DNA of 64,000 nucleotides from Burkholderia latens (GTDB lineage: Bacteria; Pseudomonadota; Gammaproteobacteria; Burkholderiales; Burkholderiaceae): the NCBI RefSeq assembly GCF_001718795.1, contig NZ_CP013435.1, positions 1,488,001-1,552,000 on the forward strand, written 5' to 3'. The notes beneath the pieces were generated by a model. That model was not told the origin of the DNA, made no database searches, and worked only from the letters and a program-made list of their open reading frames with translations. Positions 1 to 9,211 of this stretch are shown piece after piece. The translations under genes and the position numbers were made by a program. Numbering within the stretch: the stretch's first letter is position 1; every line of letters begins with the position of its first letter.

Positions 1-1
1 G

Positions 2-1690
2 CAGTACGCGTGGCTCAAGATGCTCGCGGGCGGCCAGAACGCGATCTTCGCGGTCGGCGACGACGACCAGTCGATCTATGCGTTCCGCGGCGCGAACGTC
101 GGCAACATGCGCGACTTCGAAGACGAATTCCGCGTGCGCAACCTGATCAAGCTCGAGCAGAACTACCGGTCTCACGGCAACATCCTCGACGCCGCTAACC
201 AGCTGATCTCGAACAATTCGCACCGCCTCGGCAAGAACCTGCGCACCGACGCCGGTCACGGCGAGCCGGTGCGCGTGTACGAGGCGAGCACCGATGCGCA
301 GGAAGCCGGCTGGATCGTCGAGGAGATCCGCTCGCTGATCAACACCGGGATGTCGCGCAGCGAAGTCGCTGTGCTCTATCGCAGCAATGCGCAGTCGCGC
401 GCCATCGAGCACACGCTGATGACGTCTGGCATCCCGTATCGCGTGTACGGCGGCCTGCGCTTCTTCGAGCGTCAGGAAGTGAAGCACGCGCTCGCGTACC
501 TGCGCCTGATCGACAACCCGAACGACGACACCGCTTTCGCGCGCGTGGTGAACTTCCCGACGCGCGGCATCGGCGCGCGCTCGATCGAGCAGCTCGCGGA
601 TGCCGCGCGGCTGTACGATTGCTCGATGGCCGCCGCGATCCCGTATGTGACGGGCAAGGCCGGCTCAAGCCTCGGCGCGTTCGCGACGCTGATCGCGAAG
701 ATGCGTGCCGAGACGCAGCAGATGAGCCTGCCCGAGACGGTCGAATACGTGGTGCGTGCGAGCGGCCTCGCCGATTTCTACCAGGGCGAGCGGGAGGGCC
801 AGGATCGGCTCGAGAACTTGCAGGAACTCGTGAACGCTGCCACCGCGTTCGTCAGCGAGGAAGGCTACGGGCTCGACGCGCCGGCCCGCTCGATTCCGCT
901 GCGCGCGGGGGCGATCGCGGCGCCGGAGCTTGGCGTGGATGCAGACGATCCGTCTGTCGACGTGCTCGACCCCGCGCCGCTCGGCGACCCCGCACAGAAT
1001 CCCGACACGATGACGCCGCTCGCCGGCTTCCTGTCGCACGCGTCGCTCGAAGCCGGCGACAACCAGGCGCAGGCCGGCCAGGACGCCGTCCAGCTGATGA
1101 CGGTGCACGCGGCGAAGGGCCTCGAATTCTCGGCGGTGTTCATCACCGGCCTCGAGGAAGGGCTGTTCCCGCACGAGAACAGCGTGCTGGAATCGGACGG
1201 CCTCGAGGAGGAGCGCCGGCTGATGTACGTCGCGATCACGCGCGCGAAGGAGCGGCTTTATCTGTCGTTTGCGCAGAGCCGCATGCTGCACGGCCAGACG
1301 CGTTACAACGTGCGCTCGCGCTTTTTCGACGAATTGCCGGAGCACGTGCTGAAGTGGCTGACGCCGAAGGTCGAGGCGGGCTCGCGCTGGGGCGGCCGCT
1401 CGGACAACGCCGGCTGGGGCCGTGACTGGTTCGCGCGGCCGGGCGGCGGCAGCCGCGAGCAGATCGTCGATGCGGCCGTTTTCGCGCCGCTGCCCGCGTT
1501 CGCCGACAAGCAGCGCGCGGCCGACACCGGTTTCCGCGTCGGCCAGCAGGTGTTTCATACCAAGTTCGGTGAGGGCACGGTCACCGCGCTCGAAGGCAAC
1601 GGCGCCGATGCGAAGGCGCAAGTGAAGTTCAAGCGGCACGGCGAGAAGTGGCTCGCGCTCGCCGTCGCGAAACTGCAGGCGGTGGAGTGA
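2..1690 (+). CDS. uvrD: ATP-dependent DNA helicase UvrD/Rep type, 3' part (5' end outside window)
   Basis: Superfamily 1A 3'-5' DNA helicase of nucleotide excision and mismatch repair. The frame is open from base 2, so the N-terminal Walker A part lies upstream of the window. Visible motifs in order: motif II VGDDDQSIYAFRGA right at the start, motif III QNYRS, motif V with MTVHAAKGLEF, and motif VI with RRLMYVAITRAKERL. The C-terminal end (VFHTKFGEGTV onward) is the Tudor-like domain typical of UvrD/PcrA, which favours UvrD over Rep. Its TGA overlaps the next gene's ATG by one base (TGATG), so the two genes are probably translationally coupled. Confidence 0.93.
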   Translation, partial: QYAWLKMLAGGQNAIFAVGDDDQSIYAFRGANVGNMRDFEDEFRVRNLIKLEQNYRSHGNILDAANQLISNNSHRLGKNLRTDAGHGEPVRVYEASTDAQEAGWIVEEIRSLINTGMSRSEVAVLYRSNAQSRAIEHTLMTSGIPYRVYGGLRFFERQEVKHALAYLRLIDNPNDDTAFARVVNFPTRGIGARSIEQLADAARLYDCSMAAAIPYVTGKAGSSLGAFATLIAKMRAETQQMSLPETVEYVVRASGLADFYQGEREGQDRLENLQELVNAATAFVSEEGYGLDAPARSIPLRAGAIAAPELGVDADDPSVDVLDPAPLGDPAQNPDTMTPLAGFLSHASLEAGDNQAQAGQDAVQLMTVHAAKGLEFSAVFITGLEEGLFPHENSVLESDGLEEERRLMYVAITRAKERLYLSFAQSRMLHGQTRYNVRSRFFDELPEHVLKWLTPKVEAGSRWGGRSDNAGWGRDWFARPGGGSREQIVDAAVFAPLPAFADKQRAADTGFRVGQQVFHTKFGEGTVTALEGNGADAKAQVKFKRHGEKWLALAVAKLQAVE

Positions 1691-2484
1691 TGAGCATCGA
1701 TATGGTTGAAACGGCGGCCACGGGCCCGCTCGGAATCCTGGCCGCGCTGCCCGAAGAGCTCGGCGATTTGATCGCCGCGATGCGCGCCGACGGCGCGATG
1801 AAGACGATCACGCTCGGCCGCCGCGATTATCACGTTGGCACGGTGCACGGCGCGGCATGCGTCGTCACGCTCGCGCGGGTCGGCAAGGTCGCGGCGGCCG
1901 CGACCGTCAGCGCGTTGATCCACGTGTTCGGCGTGTCCGGCGTCGTGTTTACCGGCGTCGCGGGCGGCGTGTCGCGCACGGTGCGCGTGGGCGACGTCGT
2001 CGTCGCCGATACATTGCTGCAGCACGATCTCGATGCGTCGCCGCTGTTTCCGCGCTACGAGGTGCCGCTGCTGGGCATCACGCACTTCGCGACCGACGCG
2101 GAATTGACCGCGCGCCTGAAGGCCGCGTGCACGCTGTTCGTTGCCGAAGAGGGCGCGCGGTTCGCCGAGCGCTTCGGGCTCGCCGGCGCGACGCTGCACG
2201 GCGGGCTGATCATCAGCGGCGACCGCTTCGTGTCGAGCGAGCGCGAGGTCGTTGCACTGCGCGACGCGCTGCCGGACGCGCTCGCGGTCGAGATGGAAGG
2301 CGCGGCGATCGCGCAGGTGTGTGCGGAACACGACGTGCCGTTCGCACTCGTGCGCACGATCTCCGACACGGCCGACGATCACGCGACGCAGTCGTTCTCG
2401 CACTTCCTGTCGGCGATCGCGAGCAGCTATTCGTCCGGCATCCTCAAGCGTTTCCTGACGCTGCATGCAACGACGGCGGCCTGA
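1690..2484 (+). CDS. mtnN: 5'-methylthioadenosine/S-adenosylhomocysteine nucleosidase
   Basis: 264-residue nucleoside phosphorylase-fold enzyme that hydrolyses MTA and SAH to adenine plus a thioribose, recycling products of methylation and polyamine synthesis. Family features seen: the glutamate-bearing VEMEGAAIAQVC segment that binds the ribose, ISGDRFV, and the catalytic aspartate in TISDTADDHA near the C terminus. The start was placed at the ATG overlapping the uvrD stop, because the frame upstream of it reads back into uvrD and gives an implausible Arg-rich extension. It is the last gene of this transcription unit and is followed by the convergent MFS gene. Confidence 0.85.
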   Translation: MSIDMVETAATGPLGILAALPEELGDLIAAMRADGAMKTITLGRRDYHVGTVHGAACVVTLARVGKVAAAATVSALIHVFGVSGVVFTGVAGGVSRTVRVGDVVVADTLLQHDLDASPLFPRYEVPLLGITHFATDAELTARLKAACTLFVAEEGARFAERFGLAGATLHGGLIISGDRFVSSEREVVALRDALPDALAVEMEGAAIAQVCAEHDVPFALVRTISDTADDHATQSFSHFLSAIASSYSSGILKRFLTLHATTAA

Positions 2485-2520
2485 AGCCGCCGCCGTACTT
2501 TCCCTTCGCAGACGATTGGC

Positions 2521-2546
2521 CGGCCGCGGCGCGCATGCCGCGGCCG
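2521..2546. terminator. Perfect stem-loop between convergent genes
   Basis: CGGCCGCGGC and GCCGCGGCCG form a perfect 10-bp stem with a 6-nt loop between the convergent mtnN and MFS genes. No U-run follows on either strand, so it is at best a weak or Rho-assisted terminator. The mtnN stop also sits in a smaller GGCGGC/GCCGCC hairpin just upstream. Confidence 0.4.
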
Positions 2547-2551
2547 TATCG

Positions 2552-3790
2552 TCACGCGCTCTTGCGCCGGCTGCTTTCGAGGTTCGGCAGGAACACCGTC
2601 AGCACGCCGATCAGCGGCAGGAACGAGCACACCTTGTACACGAACGTGATGCTCGTCGCGTCCGCGAGCTGGCCGAGCACGGCCGCACCCACGCCACCGA
2701 GGCCGAACGCGAAGCCGAAGAACAGGCCCGCGACCATTCCGACCTTGCCCGGCATCAGTTCCGTCGCATAGACGAGGATCGCCGCGAACGCCGACGCCAG
2801 CACGACGCCGATAATCACGCTCAGCACGCTCGTCCAGAACAGGTTCGCGTACGGCAGCAGCAGCGTGAACGGCGCGACCCCGAGAATCGACACCCAGATC
2901 ACGTACTTGCGGCCGATGCGGTCGCCGACCGGGCCGCCGATCAGCGTGCCGGCCGCCACCGCCGCGAGGAACACGAACAGGTGGATCTGCGCGGCCTGTA
3001 CCGACAGGTGAAACTTGTCGATCAGATAGAACGTGAAATAGCTGTTGATGCTCGCGAGATAGAAGTATTTCGAGAACACCAGCAGCACCAGCACGCCGAT
3101 CGCGGCGAGCACGCGGCCCTGCGACAGCGTCGGATGGCCGGCAGGCGCTGCCTTCTTCTTCATCGACGGATGCTTCTTGTACCAATGGCCGATTTGCGTG
3201 AGCACGACCATCGCGACGAGCGCGGCCGCCGAGAACCACGCGATGCTGTGCTGGCCGTGCGGGATGATGACCAGTGCGGCGAGCAGCGGCCCCAGCGCCG
3301 AACCGGCGTTGCCGCCGACCTGGAACAGCGACTGCGCGAGCCCGTGCTGGCCGCCCGATGCCATTCGCGCGACGCGCGACGATTCCGGATGGAACACCGA
3401 CGAGCCGCAGCCGACGAGCGCGGCCGCCGCCAGCAGCATCGGGAAATTCTGCGCGGCCGACATCAGCAGCAGCCCCGCCAGCGTGAAACCCATCCCGACC
3501 GGCAGCGAATACGGCTTCGGCCGCTTGTCCGTGTACAGGCCGACGAGCGGCTGCAGCAGCGACGCGGTGATCTGGTAGGTCAGCGTGATCAGTCCGATCT
3601 GCGCGAACGACAGCGCGAACTGGCTCTTGAGCATCGGATAGATCGCGAGGATCAACGACTGGATCATGTCGTTGAGCATGTGCGAGAAGCTGATGGCGCC
3701 GAGCACCGGATACACGGTGCGCGGGGCGGGCGGAACGGGCGGCTGGGCCGCGGCGGCGTTGCCGGCGCCCGTATCGAGGCTGGTTTCCAT
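2552..3790 (-). CDS. fsr: MFS transporter, fosmidomycin resistance (Fsr) family
   Basis: 412-residue major facilitator protein with about 12 hydrophobic segments; the inner-membrane drug:proton antiporter type. N-terminal features such as SFSHMLNDMIQSL, the QPLVGLYTDKRPKPY loop and the CGSSVFHPESSRVARMASGG stretch match the Fsr fosmidomycin-exporter family rather than sugar transporters. A longer upstream frame exists but lacks membrane-protein character, so the ATG at 3790 was kept. The gene is monocistronic, divergent from the chemotaxis receptor and convergent with mtnN. The real substrate cannot be read from sequence. Confidence 0.8.
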   Translation of the reverse strand: METSLDTGAGNAAAAQPPVPPAPRTVYPVLGAISFSHMLNDMIQSLILAIYPMLKSQFALSFAQIGLITLTYQITASLLQPLVGLYTDKRPKPYSLPVGMGFTLAGLLLMSAAQNFPMLLAAAALVGCGSSVFHPESSRVARMASGGQHGLAQSLFQVGGNAGSALGPLLAALVIIPHGQHSIAWFSAAALVAMVVLTQIGHWYKKHPSMKKKAAPAGHPTLSQGRVLAAIGVLVLLVFSKYFYLASINSYFTFYLIDKFHLSVQAAQIHLFVFLAAVAAGTLIGGPVGDRIGRKYVIWVSILGVAPFTLLLPYANLFWTSVLSVIIGVVLASAFAAILVYATELMPGKVGMVAGLFFGFAFGLGGVGAAVLGQLADATSITFVYKVCSFLPLIGVLTVFLPNLESSRRKSA

Positions 3791-4209
3791 GTGAGCTGAG
3801 CGAGTTGAGGTGACGGGACGCGCTCTGATGGGGATCGGCGCGTTTGAATCGTTGTTGCGTCAAAGAAGTGTAATGTGGCGTATAGAGAATGTCCGGCCAA
3901 GTTTTGTCGCAATTCGGACATTGGTGTGACGATTCGCTTCGCGCTTGTCTTTTTGCTCGCCTTTTTGGCCGGGTATAACCCTGCGGCATGGCCGCTCGCC
4001 GACGGGCCGCGGGGCCGGTCGGTGTTTGTCCGGACTCAAGGCGCGCCGACCGCGGCCGTAGAAAGGCGCAATGACAATATCGGCGCGCCGCGCCAGCACC
4101 GGCCACGAGCCGGGGCGGCGCGGGCCGCGCGGCGGAGGCCAGCCGCCGCGGGAATGCCGCCCGCCGGGACCGACCTTTCCGGCGGCGTGATTACTACGGG
4201 GATATATCG
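3791..4209. other. Divergent intergenic region (419 bp) with an inverted repeat
   Basis: No credible gene is seen between the divergent MFS and receptor genes. It holds an inverted repeat AATGTCCG (3888-3895) / CGGACATT (3915-3922) separated by 19 nt, about 100 bp upstream of the MFS start. That is the size and placement of a dimeric regulator site, but no regulator is identifiable. Both promoters must lie here; no clear -35/-10 pair was found. Confidence 0.4.
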
Positions 4210-5886
4210 ATGAAAGCAGCAGCATCATTGCATCCGCAGCGGGGGACCACCATCGCCGCATCCGGCGCGGCCGCCGGGCCTGCCGCCCGCCGCGCGCGCG
4301 ATGCACGGCGCGAGCGCCGGCCATGGACCGTCAAGGCGACGTTGCGGGCCGCATTCGCAATCCTGCTGGTCGGCACGCTCGCGATCGGCGTGTTTTCGTT
4401 GTGGCAGATCAGCCGGCTGAACGCGTCGATCGCGTCGGTCTACGAGCAGGGGCACGTCGCGAGCCGGGCCGCGGAGGAGGTGCGGGCCGAGGTGCTGCGC
4501 GCGAGCCGCGCGCAAAAGATGCTGCTGACCGCGACCACCGCGAAGGAGCGCGACGATCTCGGCGCCGAGGTCGGCGCCGGCCTCGCGTCGATCGGACAGG
4601 CGCTCGCCACGCTGCAGCGCTACGCGGATCCGGCGGACGCCGACGATTCCGCGCGGCTGCGTGCGTTCTCGATGGCGGTCGGCACGTGGAGCGCCCACTT
4701 GCGCGATTTCGTCGCGCTCGTGCAGGCGCAGCCGCTCGACCTGTCGCAGATGAACTGGCAGGTCGGCACGCAGGACGTGTCGCTGCTGGTCGAGACCGGC
4801 AAGCTCGAGAAACTCGTTGCGATGCTCGTGAAGACGCGCGGCGCGAAATCGAAGGCGACGCTCGATGCGTCCGCGACGATCTTCTCGTCGTCATTCGCGA
4901 TGATCGCTGCGATGACGGTCGCGTTGATCGTGCTCGCGATCGCGATCGCGGAGGGTGTCGTGCGCCGCCTCGCGTCGCAACTCGGCGGCGAGCCGGCGGA
5001 CGCGAAGGCGATCGCCGCCGACATCGCGCGCGGCGACCTGACGCGCCCGATCCCGCTCGCCCGTAACGATCGCGACAGCATGGTGCGCGCGCTTGCCGAC
5101 ATGCAGACCGGACTCGCGGCGACGGTCGGCGAGATCGCCGTCAGCGCCGAGGCGATCGCGGCTGCGTCCGGCGAGATCTCGACCGGCAACCTCGACCTGT
5201 CGCGCCGTACCGAGCAGCAAGCCGTCGCACTCGAGCGGACCGCGGCGAGCATGGAGGAACTGACGTCGACCGTCCGGCAGAACGCCGAAAACGCGCGGCA
5301 GGCGAGTGCGCTCGCGGCGAATGCGTCGGCCGTCGCCGAAGCGGGCGGCGAAGTCGTCGGGCGCGTCGTCGCGACGATGAGCGAGATCGACGACAGCGCG
5401 AAGAACATTCGCGACATCATCGGCACGATCGAGGGGATCGCGTTCCAGACCAACATCCTCGCGTTGAACGCGGCGGTCGAGGCGGCGCGCGCGGGCGAAC
5501 AGGGGCGCGGCTTTTCGGTGGTGGCGGGCGAAGTGCGGCTGCTCGCGCAGCGCTCGGCGACCGCGGCGAAAGAGATTCGCGAGCTGATCGGTGCGTCGGT
5601 CGAACGTGTGGCGAACGGCGCGACGCTCGCGCATGATGCGGGCCGCACGATGGACGACGTGGTGCGGGCGGTGAAGCGCGTGACCGACATCATCGGCGAG
5701 ATTTCGGCGGCCTCAGACGAGCAGAGCGCCGGCATCGAGGAGATCGGCCGCGCGGTCACGCAAATGGATGCCGGCACGCAGCAGAACGCGGCGCTGGTCG
5801 AGCAGGCGGCGGCCGCCGCCAATGCGCTCGACGAGCAGGCTCAGGCGCTCAAGGCGCTGGTCGGGCGGTTCCGCATCGCGGCGTAA
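4210..5886 (+). CDS. Methyl-accepting chemotaxis protein
   Basis: 558-residue transmembrane chemoreceptor. Order: an unusually long Ala/Arg-rich cytoplasmic leader of about 40 residues, TM1 near 47-67, a four-helix-bundle type periplasmic ligand domain, TM2 near 222-245, a HAMP linker, then the signalling domain with the near-invariant hairpin tip ([20 protein letters not shown]). Glutamine/glutamate-rich flanks such as [13 protein letters not shown] [19 protein letters not shown] are typical methylation helices. It is a single-gene unit. It signals to CheW/CheA; the ligand is unknown. The leader is odd but no better start codon is seen in frame. Confidence 0.92.
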   Translation: MKAAASLHPQRGTTIAASGAAAGPAARRARDARRERRPWTVKATLRAAFAILLVGTLAIGVFSLWQISRLNASIASVYEQGHVASRAAEEVRAEVLRASRAQKMLLTATTAKERDDLGAEVGAGLASIGQALATLQRYADPADADDSARLRAFSMAVGTWSAHLRDFVALVQAQPLDLSQMNWQVGTQDVSLLVETGKLEKLVAMLVKTRGAKSKATLDASATIFSSSFAMIAAMTVALIVLAIAIAEGVVRRLASQLGGEPADAKAIAADIARGDLTRPIPLARNDRDSMVRALADMQTGLAATVGEIAVSAEAIAAASGEISTGNLDLSRRTEQQAVALERTAASMEELTSTVRQNAENARQASALAANASAVAEAGGEVVGRVVATMSEIDDSAKNIRDIIGTIEGIAFQTNILALNAAVEAARAGEQGRGFSVVAGEVRLLAQRSATAAKEIRELIGASVERVANGATLAHDAGRTMDDVVRAVKRVTDIIGEISAASDEQSAGIEEIGRAVTQMDAGTQQNAALVEQAAAAANALDEQAQALKALVGRFRIAA

Positions 5887-5906
5887 GCGCGCCCGGCCAC
5901 CGGCGC

Positions 5907-6782
5907 TTACGACTTCTTCGGCTTGTCCGGATCGATGATGACCGTGCAGGTCGTGCCGGCCGACAGCACCACGTCGGCCGGCACTTCGTCGATCCGGATG
6001 CGCACCGGCACGCGCTGCGCGAGGCGCACCCAGTTGAAGGTCGGGTTCACGTCCGCGACGAGGTCGCGGCTTTGCGGGTTGTCGCGATCGTAGATGCCGC
6101 GCGAGATGCTTTCGACGTGGCCTTTCATCACGCCGCCGCTCATCAGCCGCATTTCGGCCGGCGCGCCGATCTTCACGCGCGGCAGCTTGGTTTCCTCGAA
6201 GTAGCCGTAGACCCAGAACGAGTGGCTGTCGACGATCGCGAGCTTTGCCTGGCCGGCCACCGCGTAGTTGCCCTTGAACGTCTGCAGGTTCGTGATGTAG
6301 CCGTCGACCGGCGCGACCACGCGCGTGCGTTCGAGGTTGAGCTTCGCGGCATCGAGCGCGGCGAGCGCTTGCTGATACTGCGCCTCGGCGCTCGATGCGC
6401 TGTGCGCGGCGTTCTCGCGGTTTTCCTTCGACACGACGAGCGCATCGAGATCCGCGCGGCGCGCCGCGTCGTCGCGGCGCATCTGCAATTCCGCGCGGCG
6501 GGCGGCGACGGCCGCCTGCGCCTGCTCGACCGCGATCTGGTAGTGCGACGGATCGATCTGCATGATCAGGTCGCCCTTTTTCACGAGCTGGTTGTCATGC
6601 ACCGGCAGCTCGACGATCGCACCCGACACGTCGGGCGCGACGTTGACGATCTCGGCGCGTACGCGCCCGTCGCGCGTCCACGGATCGTCCATGTAGTGCA
6701 CCCACAGCGAGCGCCCGATCAGGATCGCGACGAGAAGGATGACGGCGGTCGCGACGAAGCCGAAGAGTTTTCTGAGAATCAT
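5907..6782 (-). CDS. HlyD-family membrane fusion protein (AaeA-like)
   Basis: 291-residue periplasmic adaptor that joins the FUSC pump to the outer-membrane factor. One N-terminal anchor (about residues 8-28, FGFVATAVILLVAIL) is followed by a biotinyl-lipoyl-like segment (PDVSGAIVELPVHDNQLVKK), a short Ala/Arg-rich coiled coil and the second lipoyl half (VVAPVDGYITNLQ). Size and layout match AaeA/EmrA-like adaptors of aromatic-acid efflux. It is the last gene of the reverse operon, 12 bp after the DUF1656 gene, and convergent with the receptor gene. Confidence 0.85.
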   Translation of the reverse strand: MILRKLFGFVATAVILLVAILIGRSLWVHYMDDPWTRDGRVRAEIVNVAPDVSGAIVELPVHDNQLVKKGDLIMQIDPSHYQIAVEQAQAAVAARRAELQMRRDDAARRADLDALVVSKENRENAAHSASSAEAQYQQALAALDAAKLNLERTRVVAPVDGYITNLQTFKGNYAVAGQAKLAIVDSHSFWVYGYFEETKLPRVKIGAPAEMRLMSGGVMKGHVESISRGIYDRDNPQSRDLVADVNPTFNWVRLAQRVPVRIRIDEVPADVVLSAGTTCTVIIDPDKPKKS

Positions 6783-6794
6783 GATGGTTCGGAA

Positions 6795-6998
6795 TCAACG
6801 GTAAACGGCGAGACTCAGTCCGCCGCAAATGCAGACGAGAAGGCACGCGCGGAACAGCGACGGGTGCCAGACGAGGCGGTAGAGCCCGGTATGGGCGAGC
6901 AGGCGATCGACGGCCCAGGTGGCCAGCCCGCCCAGCACGAACATCAGCACCACCGTGGGCATGTACGCATCGAGAATGGCGATTTCACGCGGCATCAT
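6795..6998 (-). CDS. DUF1656 small membrane protein (AaeX-like)
   Basis: 67-residue protein with two hydrophobic helices (about 12-31 and 48-65), the expected size for the small DUF1656/AaeX component found between FUSC pumps and their adaptors. The start is fixed by context: its ATG overlaps the FUSC stop in an ATGA arrangement. The role of this family is unknown beyond its constant association with AaeAB-type pumps. It is easily missed because its frame stays open for 2.3 kb on the strand opposite to nothing real. Confidence 0.82.
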   Translation of the reverse strand: MMPREIAILDAYMPTVVLMFVLGGLATWAVDRLLAHTGLYRLVWHPSLFRACLLVCICGGLSLAVYR

Positions 6999-9196
6999 GA
7001 CGAGGCTCCTGGTTGGGCGCGCACGGCGCGGTTGCGGTTGAGCGGCTCGAGCGGCGATTCCGGATCGAGCAGCGCCGTGCGCACGAAATGCAGATGGCTG
7101 AGAATGCGCTGCAGCCTGTGGCGCTCGTCGCGCGACGGCGCGACCGCGTCGAGCGTCTGCCGGGTCGCGTCGATCGCGGCGTTGACCGCGTCGAGCGTCG
7201 TGTCGAAGCGTTCCGCATTCGGCTTGGTGAACAGCGCGGACAGCGCGGTGCGCAGCGCCTCGATCGCGCGCCGCCACGGCGTTGCCGGCGCATAGCGCGG
7301 ATCGGGCGGCAGCGTCGCCAGCTCGGCGCGCAGGTCGAGCGCCGCGTTGCCGGTTTCGAGCACCGCGAACATCCAGCGCAGCGCGTCGCGCTGCACGTCG
7401 GGCTGGTCGGCCGACAGTGTGTGCGCCTGGTACATCAGGTCGCGCGCGCCGCTTTCGAAGCGCGTGCGCAGGCCGGCGAGCCGTGCATGGCACGCCGCGA
7501 CCACCTGATGCCGCAGGTCGGCGAACAGCCGTTTCTTCAGCCACGGCGCGGTCGGCGGGAACAGCACCGCGAACGCGATCGCCGACGCCAGCATCGACAG
7601 CACCAGCGCGAGCGCATCGTTCATGAAGCTCGTCGGATCGTAGTGCGTGATGTTGTCCGGACCGGCGAGAAAGCAGAAGAAGATCAGATAGCCCATCCCG
7701 TAGCCGGCGAGCTTCGGCTTCAGCGTCATGTAGACGCCGATCGCGAGCAGCGGCGTGAGCGCCACGCACAGCAGCGGGAAGCCGTCGATGTGCGGATAGA
7801 TGCCGAACGTCAGCAGGAAGCCCGTGCAGACGGCCAGAGCCGTGCCTATCCCCATCTGCGCGGACATCGCGGTCGGCCGCGGCGTCGACGACGCGAGCGC
7901 GCAGGTGGCCGCCGCGGTCAGCGTCATCGTCACGCCGCTTGGCCAGGCGGTCTCGATCCAGAACCAGCCGAGCACGAGGATCACGGTCGCGGTGCGGATC
8001 GCCGCGATCACCATCGCCGTCGCGTTGGTGCGCGGCTCGTACCGCTCGATCCAGCGCTCGCGCTCGTGCGTCGCGGTGGAAAGCGACGCGTAGGTCGCCG
8101 CGTATTCGTGCAGGTCCGTGATGAAGCGGTACAGCAGTTCGGCGGCCGTGTCGAAGTCGAGCAGCGGAAAGTCCGGCTGCGTTTCGAGTGCCGCACGCGT
8201 TGCGCGGATGCGTCGTGGCAGCGCATCGCGCCAGGCGAGCAGCTGTTCGGCTGCGAGCGCGGCGTCGTCCGACGAGCGCACCGGCTCGCCGTTGCGCGTC
8301 AGCAGCGGCGCGATTTCGCGGAAATACGGCTCGATCGCATCGATTGCGGCCTGCGCGCCGGCCGCGCGCAGCCGGTTCATCAACTGGTGCAGCGCATGGA
8401 AGCGGCTCGATACGCTCATGAATTCGCTGTTCAGCCGCGCGAGGCGGCCGCTGCGCATCCGCGTGTCCGGATCCTCGAACACGGCCATGCTGCGCGCCGC
8501 TTCGAAGCCGACGACGTCCGCGACGAAACGCGTATGAATCGTTTCGATGTGCGCGCGGTCGAGCTTGCCCGACAGTGCCGCCGCGACGTAGTCGACGAAG
8601 CTGCCGAAACGCTTGCGCACCGTCGTGCGCATCTGCTCGCCGGTCGTCTGCGGAAACACCAGCGCGCTGACGACGCCTGCCGACACGATTCCGACCATGA
8701 TTTCCGCGACCCGCGTCATCGCGCTCATGAACGCGCCGTCCGGGTGTTGCGACGCGGGCAGCCCGATCAGCGCGGTCGTGTAGCCGGCGAGCAGGAAGCC
8801 GTAGCTGCGGAAGTTGCGGTTGCGCGCGGCGCCGGCCGTACACAGCGCGACCCACAGCGCGACGGCCAGCAGGAACAACTGCGGCTGCTGCGGGAACAGG
8901 CCGACGAACGCGAGCGTCGCGATCAGCCCGAAGATTGTGCCGGCGACGCGGTAGAAGCTTTTCGCGAGTACGGCGCCGCTTTGCGGCTGCATCACGATGA
9001 ACACGGTCGTCATCGCGGTTTTCGGCGCCGGCAGGTCGAGTCGCATCGACACGCCGGTCGCGATGAACGCAGCGAGCAGCGCCTTGAACAGATAGAGCCA
9101 CGCGGCGCCGTCGCCGCGCGCCCAGTCGGCGAACGCGGCGTGCCAGGCCGCGAGCGGGCCGCCGGCATGCGTGGAAGCGGGGGAGGAAGCTGACAT
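6995..9196 (-). CDS. FUSC-family inner-membrane efflux transporter (AaeB/YccS-like)
   Basis: 733-residue pump subunit. It has two sets of about five or six membrane helices separated by a long cytoplasmic region (roughly residues 190-370), the architecture of FUSC/aromatic acid exporter proteins. The N-terminal set starts at LYLFKALLAAFIATG and contains PKTAMTTVFIVMQPQSG; the second set begins near MVIAAIRTATVILVLGWFW. It is the core of a tripartite efflux system with the adaptor and outer-membrane factor in the same operon. It starts 15 bp after the outer-membrane gene and overlaps DUF1656 by 4 bp. Aromatic carboxylates are the likely substrates by family. Confidence 0.87.
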   Translation of the reverse strand: MSASSPASTHAGGPLAAWHAAFADWARGDGAAWLYLFKALLAAFIATGVSMRLDLPAPKTAMTTVFIVMQPQSGAVLAKSFYRVAGTIFGLIATLAFVGLFPQQPQLFLLAVALWVALCTAGAARNRNFRSYGFLLAGYTTALIGLPASQHPDGAFMSAMTRVAEIMVGIVSAGVVSALVFPQTTGEQMRTTVRKRFGSFVDYVAAALSGKLDRAHIETIHTRFVADVVGFEAARSMAVFEDPDTRMRSGRLARLNSEFMSVSSRFHALHQLMNRLRAAGAQAAIDAIEPYFREIAPLLTRNGEPVRSSDDAALAAEQLLAWRDALPRRIRATRAALETQPDFPLLDFDTAAELLYRFITDLHEYAATYASLSTATHERERWIERYEPRTNATAMVIAAIRTATVILVLGWFWIETAWPSGVTMTLTAAATCALASSTPRPTAMSAQMGIGTALAVCTGFLLTFGIYPHIDGFPLLCVALTPLLAIGVYMTLKPKLAGYGMGYLIFFCFLAGPDNITHYDPTSFMNDALALVLSMLASAIAFAVLFPPTAPWLKKRLFADLRHQVVAACHARLAGLRTRFESGARDLMYQAHTLSADQPDVQRDALRWMFAVLETGNAALDLRAELATLPPDPRYAPATPWRRAIEALRTALSALFTKPNAERFDTTLDAVNAAIDATRQTLDAVAPSRDERHRLQRILSHLHFVRTALLDPESPLEPLNRNRAVRAQPGASS

Positions 9197-9211
9197 GGAG
9201 GGCGCTCCGCG

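Noticed and set aside
3875..4213. 112-codon ORF upstream of the chemotaxis receptor
   Set aside because: Low-complexity Ala/Arg content from GC-rich intergenic DNA; spans the likely promoter region.
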